From the NCBI GenBank assembly GCA_903844815.1, contig CAIMVD010000003.1, forward strand, positions 21,336 through 85,335: a stretch of 64,000 nucleotides of DNA. Direction: 5' to 3'. Below, one piece after another: positions 54,376 to 63,860 of the stretch. The DNA is from an uncultured Bacteroidota bacterium. GTDB lineage: Bacteria; Bacteroidota; Bacteroidia; Bacteroidales; VadinHA17. The notes under the pieces were generated by a model. It ran no database searches. It was not told the origin of the DNA and was given only the letters and a program-made list of their open reading frames with translations. Made by a program: the position numbers and the translations under genes. Numbering within the stretch: position 1 is the stretch's first letter; the number at the start of each line of letters is the position of its first letter.

Positions 54376-56214
54376 ATGAAAGATCCATTCATTAACAGGA
54401 AATATGTTATCATGGCTCTTATAGTCATGGCAGCTGCCGGCCTTATCATTCGTTTGTTCATTATTCAGGTTGTCAAGGATTCATACAGGCTTTCAGCTGA
54501 TAATAATGTTCTTAGGTATGTTACTCAATATCCTGCACGCGGCCTGATTTACGACAGAAAAGGAGAGCTCATCGTAAAAAACCAGGCGGCTTATGATATT
54601 ATGGTTGTTCCGGCCCAGACTGCGAAAAGTCTTGATACGACAGGATTCTGCGACCTTTTGGGAATCTCACGTGAACACTTCCGGAAACAGATGAAGGCAG
54701 CAGTGAATTATTCAAGACGCGCACCTTCTGTCTTCCTGAAGCAGATCTCGGACCAGACTTACGCCAGGTTTCAGGAAAAAATGTTCCTGTTTCCGGGATT
54801 CTATGTACAACCCAGAACCTTACGTAAATATTCGAAGTCAGTAGGAGCCCACGTTCTTGGTTATGTCAGCGAGGTAGACGACAATGCCATCAGGAAAGAT
54901 CCATATTATAAGCCGGGAGACTATATTGGCAAAAGCGGGATAGAAGAATCTTATGAAAAAGTGCTTCGGGGCAGGAGGGGGGTCAAAATCTTCCTGGTTG
55001 ACGTTTACAGTCGCATTAAAGGTTCCTATGCCGATGGAAAAATGGACACGGTTGCAATTCAGGGCGCAGATCTTACTTCAAGCCTCGACATCAGACTCCA
55101 GGAATATGGCGAGCTGCTGATGCATAATAAAAGAGGAAGCATTGTTGCAATAGAACCTCAGACAGGGGAAGTACTCGCGCTTGTGTCTGCTCCAACGTAT
55201 GATCCGGGTCTTTTGGTTGGAAGAATACGTTCGGAGAACTTTTCCAGGCTTCAGGGTGATACACTCGCAATACCATTGTTCAACCGTGCCCTGATGGCTG
55301 CCTATCCTCCGGGTTCAACCTTTAAACCAATAAACGGCCTTATTGCGCTTCAGGAAGGCGTAATAAACGATGAAACCAGGTTCAGCTGCAATAAGGGCTA
55401 CATGTTTGTAGGATGTCATGTTCATTCTTCGCCTCTCAGCCTTGAAGGGGCAATAATGAATTCCTGTAATTCCTACTTCTGCCAGGCTTTCAGGCGTGTA
55501 TTGGAAAATCCCAAATACAAGTCTGTACCAGAAGCCTATGCTCAGTGGAAAACTTACCTTAACCAGTTTGGATTCGGTAGCAAGCTTGGTACCGATTTTG
55601 TAAATGAGCTTGCCGGCTTTATTCCCTCTGCGTCATATTACGACAGGTATCATGGAAAAAACGGATGGAGGGCCCTTTCAGTTATTTCACTGGCTATCGG
55701 TCAGGGAGAGATATTAATAACACCCCTGCAAATGGCTAATATGACGGCCGCTATTGCAAATCGCGGCTATTTCTATACGCCACATATTATTAAGGCAATA
55801 GGAAAGGATAATGCAATCAGTAAGCGGTTCACCGACAGGCATAGCTCAAGCATCGACCCTGCTAATTTTGACAGGATAATTGAAGGAATGGAAGGCGCTG
55901 TCAATGGAGCTGCTGGTACGGCAAGGGCTGTGGCTATCAAGGATATTATTGTCTGCGGAAAGACAGGTACGGCTCAGAACCCTCATGGAGATGCCCATTC
56001 GGTTTTTGTAGCCTTTGCACCGAAGGATAATCCCAGAATTGCTATTGCCGTATATGTTGAGAATGCAGGTGCCGGAGCTGCTTATGCTGCCCCCGTGGCA
56101 AGCCTGATGATCGAAAAATATCTAAGGGACTCAATAGGAAATAAAGCCCTTGAGCAAAAAATACTGGATCTAAACCTTGAAGATAAGATTATAAGGCGTG
56201 AAGAGGAGCATTAA
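54376..56214 (+). CDS. mrdA: Penicillin-binding protein 2 (transpeptidase)
   Basis: Monofunctional class B transpeptidase that works with RodA. One N-terminal TM helix (IMALIVMAAAGLIIRLFIIQ), a pedestal region (ITSR-like PARGLIYDRKGELIVKNQ) and the transpeptidase domain follow: Ser-x-x-Lys in PPGSTFKPINGL (Ser about residue 314), SxN in MNSCNSYFCQ and Lys-Thr-Gly in ICGKTGTAQNP (about 528). 612 aa. The last 17 bases overlap the rodA start. Confidence 0.96.
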   Translation: MKDPFINRKYVIMALIVMAAAGLIIRLFIIQVVKDSYRLSADNNVLRYVTQYPARGLIYDRKGELIVKNQAAYDIMVVPAQTAKSLDTTGFCDLLGISREHFRKQMKAAVNYSRRAPSVFLKQISDQTYARFQEKMFLFPGFYVQPRTLRKYSKSVGAHVLGYVSEVDDNAIRKDPYYKPGDYIGKSGIEESYEKVLRGRRGVKIFLVDVYSRIKGSYADGKMDTVAIQGADLTSSLDIRLQEYGELLMHNKRGSIVAIEPQTGEVLALVSAPTYDPGLLVGRIRSENFSRLQGDTLAIPLFNRALMAAYPPGSTFKPINGLIALQEGVINDETRFSCNKGYMFVGCHVHSSPLSLEGAIMNSCNSYFCQAFRRVLENPKYKSVPEAYAQWKTYLNQFGFGSKLGTDFVNELAGFIPSASYYDRYHGKNGWRALSVISLAIGQGEILITPLQMANMTAAIANRGYFYTPHIIKAIGKDNAISKRFTDRHSSSIDPANFDRIIEGMEGAVNGAAGTARAVAIKDIIVCGKTGTAQNPHGDAHSVFVAFAPKDNPRIAIAVYVENAGAGAAYAAPVASLMIEKYLRDSIGNKALEQKILDLNLEDKIIRREEEH

Positions 56215-57622
56215 TTTATGGAATAGCCTGGATAAGGTTTCTATTGTCCTGTTTTTACTCATGATTACGGCAGGTTGGTTTAATATCTATGCTGCCGTAT
56301 TCAGCGAAGAGCGATCAGGCATCTTTGATTTTTCACAGAGATACGGCAAACAGTTCGTTTGGATAGTTGCCACCCTTTTGATTGCTGTCTTTGTGGTAAT
56401 AATCGACAACAGGTTTTACTTTTTCTTCTCCTGGTTCATTTATGGAGCAACCATATTGCTCCTGATTCTTGTTCTCATATTTGGAAAAGAGATTAACGGA
56501 GCAAGATCGTGGTTTGAATTCGGCGGATTCAGCCTTCAGCCTTCTGAGTTTGCCAAGTTTGGAACAGCCCTTGCACTTGCATCTTACCTGAGCAATAAAA
56601 GGCACGGCCTTACGAGGCTTGATGTTATTGTTCCAGCCCTCGCAATATTATTACTCCCGGCATTGCTCACTTACTTCCAGCCCGATATGGGGTCGATGAT
56701 TGTCTTCTTCGCCTTGTTCATTGTCCTTTTCAGGGAAGGAATGAGTCCTTATATCTTCGTCTCGGGTTTGCTTATGATCATTCTGTTTTTCCTTACCCTC
56801 CTCTTTAACAATCTTTATCTTACAATTACAATTATTGCCGTGGCGGTTATCCTGCTTTTTTTTATTACCCGACGATGGAAACTTTGTATAACAGGAACCG
56901 GAATACTAATAATAACAACTGCAATTGTCTATTTGCTCGATCATTATATCTTCAATTTTCTTGGGATTGAACTTGTTATATTTTCTTCCCTGATACTTTC
57001 AGGCGTAGTTTTTGCCTACTATATTTATACAAAGAAGGCAGTAGTAGTTATGGTGATATATCTTTTTCTGACAGGTAGCGTATTATTCGTCAATACTGTT
57101 GATTACACTTTCAATAACATTGTTAAGCCTCACCAGAAGCAGCGTATCGAGATTTTGCTTGGAATAAAGTCGGATAAGCACGGTACAGGGTATAATGTGA
57201 ATCAGTCAATAATATCAATAGGTTCGGGAGGATTTGCAGGTAAGGGGTACCTTCAGGGCACCCAGACCAAATTCAAATTCGTCCCGGCGCAAAGCACCGA
57301 TTTTATTTTCTGCACAGTTGGTGAGGAATGGGGTTTTCTGGGTTCAGTATTGGTAATCGGTATGTATCTTCTGCTTCTTTTAAGACTGATATTTCTTGCC
57401 GAGAGGCAGCGATCGTCATTTTCACGAATTTACGGGTACGGAGTGGTTTCCATATTGTTTGTCCATTTCTTTATAAACGTAGGAATGACAATAGGTTTGG
57501 TACCTGTTATTGGTATCCCTCTGCCATTTTTCAGCTATGGAGGAAGCTCTCTCTGGGGATTTACGATTCTCCTGTTTATTTTTCTCAGGCTCGATGCCAG
57601 CAGGACGGAATACCTTGTTTGA
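56198..57622 (+). CDS. rodA: Peptidoglycan glycosyltransferase RodA (SEDS family)
   Basis: Polymerises lipid II for side-wall growth, paired with PBP2. The start is a GTG at 56198 (MKRSINLWNSLDKVS) inside the mrdA end; no in-frame ATG fits. Ten TM helices and SEDS blocks GARSWFEFGGFSLQPSEFAKFG, LPALLTYFQPDMGSMIVFF and PLPFFSYGGSSLW are clear. At 474 aa it is longer than E. coli RodA (370 aa), with extra helices in the middle. Its TGA and the stop of the opposite gene together form TGATCA. Confidence 0.95.
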   Translation: MKRSINLWNSLDKVSIVLFLLMITAGWFNIYAAVFSEERSGIFDFSQRYGKQFVWIVATLLIAVFVVIIDNRFYFFFSWFIYGATILLLILVLIFGKEINGARSWFEFGGFSLQPSEFAKFGTALALASYLSNKRHGLTRLDVIVPALAILLLPALLTYFQPDMGSMIVFFALFIVLFREGMSPYIFVSGLLMIILFFLTLLFNNLYLTITIIAVAVILLFFITRRWKLCITGTGILIITTAIVYLLDHYIFNFLGIELVIFSSLILSGVVFAYYIYTKKAVVVMVIYLFLTGSVLFVNTVDYTFNNIVKPHQKQRIEILLGIKSDKHGTGYNVNQSIISIGSGGFAGKGYLQGTQTKFKFVPAQSTDFIFCTVGEEWGFLGSVLVIGMYLLLLLRLIFLAERQRSSFSRIYGYGVVSILFVHFFINVGMTIGLVPVIGIPLPFFSYGGSSLWGFTILLFIFLRLDASRTEYLV

Positions 57623-58234
57623 TCAGAATGGGATAGTAATCCTGTGGGAGATCTCAACTCCGAAATCCTTTTCCACATAATCAATAAGCTGCGGAAAGAA
57701 TTCCATGAAGTCATCCTGAAGAGCATAATAGTTCTTTTTGAGCGCATGCATGGCAAATCGTGTCTCCTTTGGAAGTGATGAGTGTTTGCTGAGCGTAGCC
57801 AGAACATTTTTAATGCCTCTGGTAGTCTGGTACGACTCGATCCAGTTATTAATGATGAAAAACGGCATCATTTCCCGAACATTATTGGGCATAATATCGT
57901 AATTATTCACAAGGGCCCTGTAAAAATTATAGGTCACGCTCTCCAAAGGCCTCCTGGAGAAAAAGTCCCATTCCTTTGTCAGGAAATGATCATAAATAAT
58001 GTCGGTGATTACACCAGCGTATTTATGGTACTTACGGGTAAAATAGATCTTGCTTCTGTGAACAACGGGATGCCTGTCGGTGAATCCGTCAATGTGGCGA
58101 TGGAGAATTATGCCTTTTCTGACGAGCTCAGGATACTTTAGATAATCCCGGCCTTTTACATAATCTCCTATGTAATTACCAATGATTATTTTCTCAGAAT
58201 CACCGGAAAGATATATGTGAGCCAGGACATTCAT
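57623..58234 (-). CDS. ACP phosphodiesterase-like protein (AcpH/DUF479 family)
   Basis: Removes the phosphopantetheine arm from acyl carrier protein in characterised relatives. The start MNVLAHIYLSGDSEKIIIGN and the metal-site region GDYVKGRDY, ILHRHIDGFTDRHPVVHRS and ITDIIYDHFLTKEW fit the family; His and Asp residues form the metal site. 203 aa. It converges on rodA with zero bases between stop codons, so each transcript must run into the other. Confidence 0.87.
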   Translation of the reverse strand: MNVLAHIYLSGDSEKIIIGNYIGDYVKGRDYLKYPELVRKGIILHRHIDGFTDRHPVVHRSKIYFTRKYHKYAGVITDIIYDHFLTKEWDFFSRRPLESVTYNFYRALVNNYDIMPNNVREMMPFFIINNWIESYQTTRGIKNVLATLSKHSSLPKETRFAMHALKKNYYALQDDFMEFFPQLIDYVEKDFGVEISHRITIPF

Positions 58235-58414
58235 TCGATGATATAATAGTACGAAGAATTTATGATATACCTTAAGTCACTAAAACATTTTCTTTAACAT
58301 GTTTTCACAAATGTCATTTATGCTGTCTAAATAATTATGATTCAGTATATTGATGGTCAAAAACAGGGGTTATAAAAATACAATGAAATGTTCGGATTTC
58401 AGGTATGCAAATTA

Positions 58415-58422
58415 TACATTTG
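58415..58422 (+). promoter_or_regulatory. Probable -7 box for the cyclic-2,3-DPG-synthetase-family gene
   Basis: TACATTTG fits TAnnTTTG, about 60 bp before the ATG; a TTCG at 58391-58394 is a weak -33 box with a 20 bp spacer. Confidence 0.45.
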
Positions 58423-58480
58423 TTAATTCATTTTAAAATGAAAATAATTCGCTAAATAATTCAAAAATTCAGGAGGTTTT

Positions 58481-59818
58481 ATGATTAAAAAAAATGTTAT
58501 AATAATTGGTGCAGCCGGGAGGGATTTTCATAATTTTAATACCTGTTACAGGGATAACGACAGCTATAATGTTGTGGCGTTCACCGCCGCGCAGATTCCT
58601 GATATAGACGGGCGTAAGTATCCGAAGGAACTAGCCGGTAAATTGTATCCCGAAGGTATTCCTGTATATGCAGAGAGCAGTCTGCCTGAGCTTATTAAAA
58701 AATTCAATGTTTCGGATTGCGTATTTTCATACAGCGATGTAACTTATCACAAGGTAATGTCGGTAAGCGCGATTGTAAATTCTGCAGGTGCTAATTTCGT
58801 TTTGCTGGGTCCGGCTGATACTATGGTGAAAAGCACCAAACCACTTATAGCAATCGGTGCAATACGTACGGGTTGCGGAAAAAGCCAGACCTCAAGAAAG
58901 GTCATCGAGCTTCTTATGGCTAAGGGGCTAAAGGTTGTTGCAGTTCGTCATCCAATGCCTTATGGTGACCTTAATGCACAGAAAGTTCAGCGTTTTGCAG
59001 AAGTAGAAGATCTTGAACTGCATAAATGTACCGTAGAGGAGATGGAAGAATATGAACCGCATGTTGTCCGCGGAAATGTTATTTACGCAGGGGTAGATTA
59101 TGAAGCCATTTTGCGTGCCGCTGAAAAGGATCCTTCGGGATGTGATGTTATTCTCTGGGATGGAGGAAACAATGACTTCCCATTCTATAAACCCGACCTG
59201 ATGATAACCGTTACCGATCCTCACAGGGCAGGTCATGAACTGAAGTATTATCCCGGCGAAGTTACCCTGCGCATTGCTGATGTGGTTGTTATAAACAAAA
59301 TGGACAGTTCTGCACCGCACGATATTCAGACGGTAAGAGATAATATCCAGAAAGTGAACCCGGAAGCAATTGTTATTGACGGAGCATCTCCAATAACTGT
59401 AGATGATTTTTCACTGATTCGGGGAAAACGGGTCCTTGTAGTCGAAGACGGACCTACGCTGACACACGGAGAAATGAAGCTTGGAGCAGGTGTTGTTGCC
59501 GCACGTAAATTCGGGGCTGCAGAGCTTGTCGATCCTCGTCCTTATACTGTGGGAAGACTAAGCGAAACATTCAGACTTTATCCGGGTATTGGCAGCCTTT
59601 TGCCTGCTATGGGATACGGTGAACAACAGCTGAAAGACCTGGAGGAAACCATTAACAATACCGATTGCGACAGTGTAATAATTGCTACCCCAATCGACCT
59701 GAACAGGATCATTAACATCAAAAAGCCCAACACAAGGGTTTATTATGATCTTCAGGAAATCGGGAAACCTGATCTTACAGAGGTAATAGATGAATTCATT
59801 AAGAAATTCAGCCTTTAA
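58481..59818 (+). CDS. Cyclic 2,3-diphosphoglycerate synthetase-family GTPase/ATPase
   Basis: A 445 aa protein with a nucleotide-binding domain. The N-terminus has a Rossmann-like KNVIIIGAAGRDFHNFNTC. The P-loop is AIGAIRTGCGKSQTSRKVI (about residues 125-143), followed by VVAVRHPMPYGDLNAQKVQ, DVILWDGGNNDFPFYKPDL, VVVINKMDSSAP and LVVEDGPTLTHGEMKLGAG. It resembles CpgS of thermophilic archaea, which makes cyclic 2,3-diphosphoglycerate. Bacterial members are widely annotated this way but have no firm role. It stands alone. Confidence 0.82.
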   Translation: MIKKNVIIIGAAGRDFHNFNTCYRDNDSYNVVAFTAAQIPDIDGRKYPKELAGKLYPEGIPVYAESSLPELIKKFNVSDCVFSYSDVTYHKVMSVSAIVNSAGANFVLLGPADTMVKSTKPLIAIGAIRTGCGKSQTSRKVIELLMAKGLKVVAVRHPMPYGDLNAQKVQRFAEVEDLELHKCTVEEMEEYEPHVVRGNVIYAGVDYEAILRAAEKDPSGCDVILWDGGNNDFPFYKPDLMITVTDPHRAGHELKYYPGEVTLRIADVVVINKMDSSAPHDIQTVRDNIQKVNPEAIVIDGASPITVDDFSLIRGKRVLVVEDGPTLTHGEMKLGAGVVAARKFGAAELVDPRPYTVGRLSETFRLYPGIGSLLPAMGYGEQQLKDLEETINNTDCDSVIIATPIDLNRIINIKKPNTRVYYDLQEIGKPDLTEVIDEFIKKFSL

Positions 59819-59831
59819 TTAAAGGTAAAAG

Positions 59832-59964
59832 AAAAGGCTGTTTCATTAGTCCTCTGTGTAACTCTGTGCTTCTCCGTGCCTCTCTGTGTAACTAATAATA
59901 AGAACTTACACAGAGATCACAGAGGTATCACAGAGAGCCACAGAGGACTTTTGAACAGCCTTTT
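59832..59964. repeat. Intergenic long hairpin repeat (copy B), probable bidirectional terminator
   Basis: Outer arms AAAAGGCTGTT (59832-59842) and AACAGCCTTTT (59954-59964) are complementary. Inside, CTCTGTG/CTCCGTG units face CACAGAG units around a short AT-rich loop. A T-run follows the right arm on the plus strand and the left arm on the minus strand. It sits between the convergent genes for the cyclic-2,3-DPG-synthetase-family protein and the GH3 glucosidase. Copy A is at 7204-7287. Confidence 0.8.
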
Positions 59965-59977
59965 TATGATTTACTGG

Positions 59978-62311
59978 CTATTTTGTAATCTTAATGTACT
60001 TTTCTGTGCGTGTATCTTTAATAACTCCGCTCCAGTTAAGCCCGAACCCAAAGTCGTAGGTATTTCCTTCTGAATCCACATGGCAAGCCATATCAAAGGG
60101 GATATCCTCTTTCTGGGTTTCTACTGTCTTCATATCGACCGGCATCTGACACGGCAGTAAGCCTGAAGGTTCTGTAACGCCTGTGAGAATATCAAAAATA
60201 GCCTGGTCCTGAACATCGAAGGTAACAAGAATGGCATTTGCTTCTTTCTCTATTTCGCTGAACACCATTGGTTTTGAAACGTTTACAACAACAATGACAG
60301 GTTTGTTTTTCATAACTTTCCTGGCATCAAGTACCATTGCCATATCACTGACGTTTGAGGAGGTTATTGTTTTGTTCCTGTAGGTCCTGTTTGTGAAATT
60401 CTCGAGAGGATCGCCACCGGCAATACTTGTTTCGCGAGCTTCAGATGCCTTGTAAGCACCATACTGAAGGCTGATTGGAACATAACCGTTACCGCCCTTC
60501 GCCACGTCAGCTTTATCATATCCGCTTCCTGTCTCAGGACTTCTTATAGCTATAAGAGCAAAATCGGCTTCTTCAGGATTTTCAGTTACAATGAAGTATT
60601 TCTTCACGATTTCTATATTAACCGGATACTGAACCGAGGAAGGTGTTGGACCTCCCATGAAATCTCTTCCTGCAGCGGTAGTTCTCTTTGGAATATAAAC
60701 CGTTTTCTGGTTTGCTACAGGCAGCGACTTGTTGCTGTTTTTTAGCATCACAACCGACTTAGTCTGTGCTTCATATCCTGCCTTCATGAATTCCTCGTTT
60801 CCGGTAATTTTAACAGTATTTGCCGGATCAAGGTATGGGTTCTCAAAGAGCCCTACTCTTAAAATATTCTTCAGAAGCCTGACGGCTGACTTTTCCATCC
60901 TTGCTCTCATGAATTCTTCGCCATGTTCTTTTACGCCCATATTATATGCTTCAATGACAGGTCCTGCATCATTGTTTCCTCCAAACTGGTCCACACCGGC
61001 CATCAGGATTTTATAATGTCGTTCGGCCACACTCAGGGTCTCTGCACCCCAGCATGTAGTTCCGAAACCGTCTACTGCTGTTTCATCCTTTGTGACACCC
61101 CAATCGGTACAGACGACGCCATCGTAGGAGTAGGTACCCCTTAGCAGGTCATTGATAATATAGCTGTTGAAACTATTGCCAACATTCTCCTTATTTTTCG
61201 AATCAATACCGTATGATATTGTGTAATAAGGCATTACGGCTGAAGCCATTTTTGTTTCGCCTTCAAGTTTGAGGGCTCCTTCTGTAAAAGGAATCAGATG
61301 GTCGGCAAGGTTATTTCCAGGATAAACTGCATACTTGCCAAATGAGAAATGGGCATCACGGCCGCCTTCTTCAGGTCCGCCGCCCGGCCAATGCTTAATC
61401 ATTGTGTTCACACTAGTATAGCCCCATCCACCAGCTATCATGTCACTGCCTTCGGAGGTCTGAAAGCCGTCGACATAGGCCCTGGCCATATCTGCTGATA
61501 GTTGAGGGTTTTCACCGAAAGTTCCGTTAAATCTCCCCCAGCGTGGTTCTGTTGCCAGGTCGATCTGTGGCGAAAGCGCGGTAGAGATACCGAGTGCACG
61601 ATATTCCTTTGCAGCAACCCTTCCGAAGTTTTTGACTAATGAAGGATCAAATGTGGCGGCCAGTCCGAGTGAACCGGGCCACATTGAGATCTGCCCTGCT
61701 GAACCTACATAATATTCCGCATTTGAAACAGCTCTGTGCCTTGGATCGGAACTGTTGTTTGAAGGGATTCCCAAACCTATACTTTCGCACAAGGCCTGGA
61801 CTTTGTTATTCCATACTGCAGCTACTTCGGGGCTTTCGACAGTTGTTATAAGCACATGCCTCAAATTGTCATTGGTAAGAAATTTAATCTGCTGGTCACT
61901 CAGGTCAGCTGATTTCGCACCGCTTTCCTTAAAAGGTTTTCCGTTATAGGTGCTGGCACCAAAACGGGTACTTCCCGAAGGAATCGACTGATGTGCGCTG
62001 TAAAGCATCAGACCGGCGATCTGCTCAACGCTCAGTATGGAAGCCAGGTCTTTTGCCCTTGCATCAGCACTCTGACGCCAGTCTTCGTAAATATCGAGCT
62101 TCCCGTTCTTATTCAGATCCTTGAAGGCAAATCCCTTGTCAGTAAGTAATTTAACACCTGATGTAGTGTCGTATCCGAGGGTCTGGCCTTCTTTATTGGT
62201 CACAATACGGATTGAACCGGTACCGGTTTCATTCCATTTTTTGCAGCCAGGCAAAATAGCCAGAACTATAAAAATTAGTGCTGCAGCAAAAACAGTTCCT
62301 GTGATTTTCAT
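59978..62311 (-). CDS. GH3 beta-glucosidase-type lipoprotein
   Basis: Hydrolyses terminal beta-linked glucose from oligosaccharides outside the cytoplasm. A lipoprotein signal peptide ends in ILPGC (Cys about residue 23). The nucleophile Asp lies in GVVCTDWGVT (about residue 400) and a GH3 substrate loop is in HWPGGGPEEGGRDAHFSFG. The C-terminal region continues through the GH3_C domain. 777 aa. It converges on the preceding gene across hairpin copy B and lies 49 bp downstream of pgi on the same strand. Confidence 0.94.
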   Translation of the reverse strand: MKITGTVFAAALIFIVLAILPGCKKWNETGTGSIRIVTNKEGQTLGYDTTSGVKLLTDKGFAFKDLNKNGKLDIYEDWRQSADARAKDLASILSVEQIAGLMLYSAHQSIPSGSTRFGASTYNGKPFKESGAKSADLSDQQIKFLTNDNLRHVLITTVESPEVAAVWNNKVQALCESIGLGIPSNNSSDPRHRAVSNAEYYVGSAGQISMWPGSLGLAATFDPSLVKNFGRVAAKEYRALGISTALSPQIDLATEPRWGRFNGTFGENPQLSADMARAYVDGFQTSEGSDMIAGGWGYTSVNTMIKHWPGGGPEEGGRDAHFSFGKYAVYPGNNLADHLIPFTEGALKLEGETKMASAVMPYYTISYGIDSKNKENVGNSFNSYIINDLLRGTYSYDGVVCTDWGVTKDETAVDGFGTTCWGAETLSVAERHYKILMAGVDQFGGNNDAGPVIEAYNMGVKEHGEEFMRARMEKSAVRLLKNILRVGLFENPYLDPANTVKITGNEEFMKAGYEAQTKSVVMLKNSNKSLPVANQKTVYIPKRTTAAGRDFMGGPTPSSVQYPVNIEIVKKYFIVTENPEEADFALIAIRSPETGSGYDKADVAKGGNGYVPISLQYGAYKASEARETSIAGGDPLENFTNRTYRNKTITSSNVSDMAMVLDARKVMKNKPVIVVVNVSKPMVFSEIEKEANAILVTFDVQDQAIFDILTGVTEPSGLLPCQMPVDMKTVETQKEDIPFDMACHVDSEGNTYDFGFGLNWSGVIKDTRTEKYIKITK

Positions 62312-62360
62312 TTTAAGTTGGTTCGGTTAATATTTGTATGATTACAGTTATTCCTTAAAA

Positions 62361-63701
62361 CTAAATTCTTTCCCTTAATTTTTTTCCGGCCTCTTCAAAA
62401 CCAGGTTTATTCAGAAGGGCAAACATGTTCTTCTTGTAAGCTTCAACTCCCGGCTGATCGAAAGGATTTACTTCAAGGATGTAACCGCTTACAGCACAAG
62501 CTATCTCAAAGAAATATATCATCTGGCCTACATAATATTCATCGAGTGCCGGGATAGTCAGGGTTATTATTGGAACATTGCCGTCGTGATGGGCAATTGT
62601 GGTTCCCGCTTCCGCATTATGGTTAACATCCGACAATCTCCGGCCTGCCAGGTAATTAAGCTGATCTGAATCGTCTTTTTCAAGAGGGATCGTTACTTTT
62701 CCCTTAGGTGATTTTACCGATATAACCGTTTCAAAAAGAATTCGCTGGCCATCCTGAATGTACTGGCCCATAGAATGAAGATCCGTTGTAAGGTCAACTG
62801 AAGCCGGGAAGATTCCTTTCCCGTCTTTTCCTTCACTTTCGCCGTAAAGCTGTTTCCACCATTCAGCGAAGAAGTGAAGCTTTGGAGTGAATCCGACCAT
62901 GATTTCAACCGGTTTCCCGTTCTGAAGAAGAAGATTTCGGGCAGCGGCATAAAGAAGGGCAGGATTTGAACCGGCATCTTTATTTGTTCTTGTAATCTCC
63001 TCCATTGATTTTGCACCCTTGATAAGCATCCTGATGTCGATGCCGCTTACAGCTATCGGAAGCAGGCCAACCGGAGTAAGTACCGAAAACCGGCCTCCTA
63101 TGTTATCGGGAATAATGAATGTCTCGTAGCCATTGGTTTCTGCCATGGTCCTGAGAGCACCTTTGCTTGCATCGGTTACGGCAATAATCCTCTCCGCTGC
63201 AGCCAGTTTTCCGACTTTCTTTTCAAGGTGATCCTTAAGAATCCTGAAAGCAATGGCCGGTTCGGTTGTCGTACCTGACTTGGAGATGGCGATTACAGAA
63301 TAGTTCCTTCCGTCGAGCAGCTCAAGGAGTTCAGCCAGGTAGTCTTCGCAGATGTTCTGCCCTGCAAAGATAATATCGTGATGTTTTGTTTTCAAAAGAG
63401 GAGCAAATGTGTGCGACAGCGATTCAATTACCGCCCTTGAGCCCAGGTATGATCCGCCGATGCCAATCACAACTGTTGTATCGGAAACATTCCTCAGGTG
63501 TTTTGCTGTTTTTTCTATCCTGTCGATCTGCGGGAGGATATCATCGGGAAGCGTAAGCCACCCGAGAAAATCATTTCCCTGGCCTGTACCTGCATTCAGC
63601 GTGTCAAGATGGGCTGCCGATTTACTTGAAAGTGAGGAGATCTCTTCGGCTGAAATAAATCCGGCCGTATTCTTCAGATTGACACTTAAATTTTCCTTCA
63701 T
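62361..63701 (-). CDS. pgi: Glucose-6-phosphate isomerase
   Basis: Interconverts glucose-6-phosphate and fructose-6-phosphate, linking the glucosidase and glycogen products to glycolysis. Blocks: VVIGIGGSYLGSRAVIESL (SIS domain), AISKSGTTTEPAIAFRI and the signature QLYGESEGKDGKGIFPAS with catalytic Glu. At 446 aa it is of the short bacterial type like B. subtilis Pgi. A perfect palindrome and a strong hairpin lie just upstream. Confidence 0.96.
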   Translation of the reverse strand: MKENLSVNLKNTAGFISAEEISSLSSKSAAHLDTLNAGTGQGNDFLGWLTLPDDILPQIDRIEKTAKHLRNVSDTTVVIGIGGSYLGSRAVIESLSHTFAPLLKTKHHDIIFAGQNICEDYLAELLELLDGRNYSVIAISKSGTTTEPAIAFRILKDHLEKKVGKLAAAERIIAVTDASKGALRTMAETNGYETFIIPDNIGGRFSVLTPVGLLPIAVSGIDIRMLIKGAKSMEEITRTNKDAGSNPALLYAAARNLLLQNGKPVEIMVGFTPKLHFFAEWWKQLYGESEGKDGKGIFPASVDLTTDLHSMGQYIQDGQRILFETVISVKSPKGKVTIPLEKDDSDQLNYLAGRRLSDVNHNAEAGTTIAHHDGNVPIITLTIPALDEYYVGQMIYFFEIACAVSGYILEVNPFDQPGVEAYKKNMFALLNKPGFEEAGKKLRERI

Positions 63702-63728
63702 ATTAAATTAGTATTTGGTTCTGATATT

Positions 63729-63748
63729 CCTGTTAATATTTTAACAGG
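63729..63748. promoter_or_regulatory. Palindrome upstream of pgi, possible operator or hairpin
   Basis: CCTGTTAA (63729-63736) and TTAACAGG (63741-63748) are perfectly complementary with a TATT loop. It lies 28 bp before the pgi start and could be a repressor site or an mRNA hairpin. Confidence 0.4.
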
Positions 63749-63762
63749 CACAAAATTAATAA

Positions 63763-63793
63763 AAAAGCTGACGGAAGAGGTCCGTCAGCTTTT
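63763..63793. terminator. Strong hairpin terminator, probably bidirectional
   Basis: AAAAGCTGACGGA (63763-63775) and TCCGTCAGCTTTT (63781-63793) form a perfect 13-bp stem with a 5-base loop. A T-run follows on each strand. Read on the minus strand it would end a gene lying to the right of the window before pgi. Confidence 0.8.
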
Positions 63794-63860
63794 AAAATAA
63801 ACCGGATTATATATCAACGTCGTTTAGTTAAGCCAGGGTAATCAGTTTCTTACTCCCACA

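Noticed and set aside
59832..59964. Possible CRISPR array from the repeated CACAGAG units
   Set aside because: Units are 7-8 bases, spacers are 2-5 bases and the whole folds into one hairpin; no cas genes are present.
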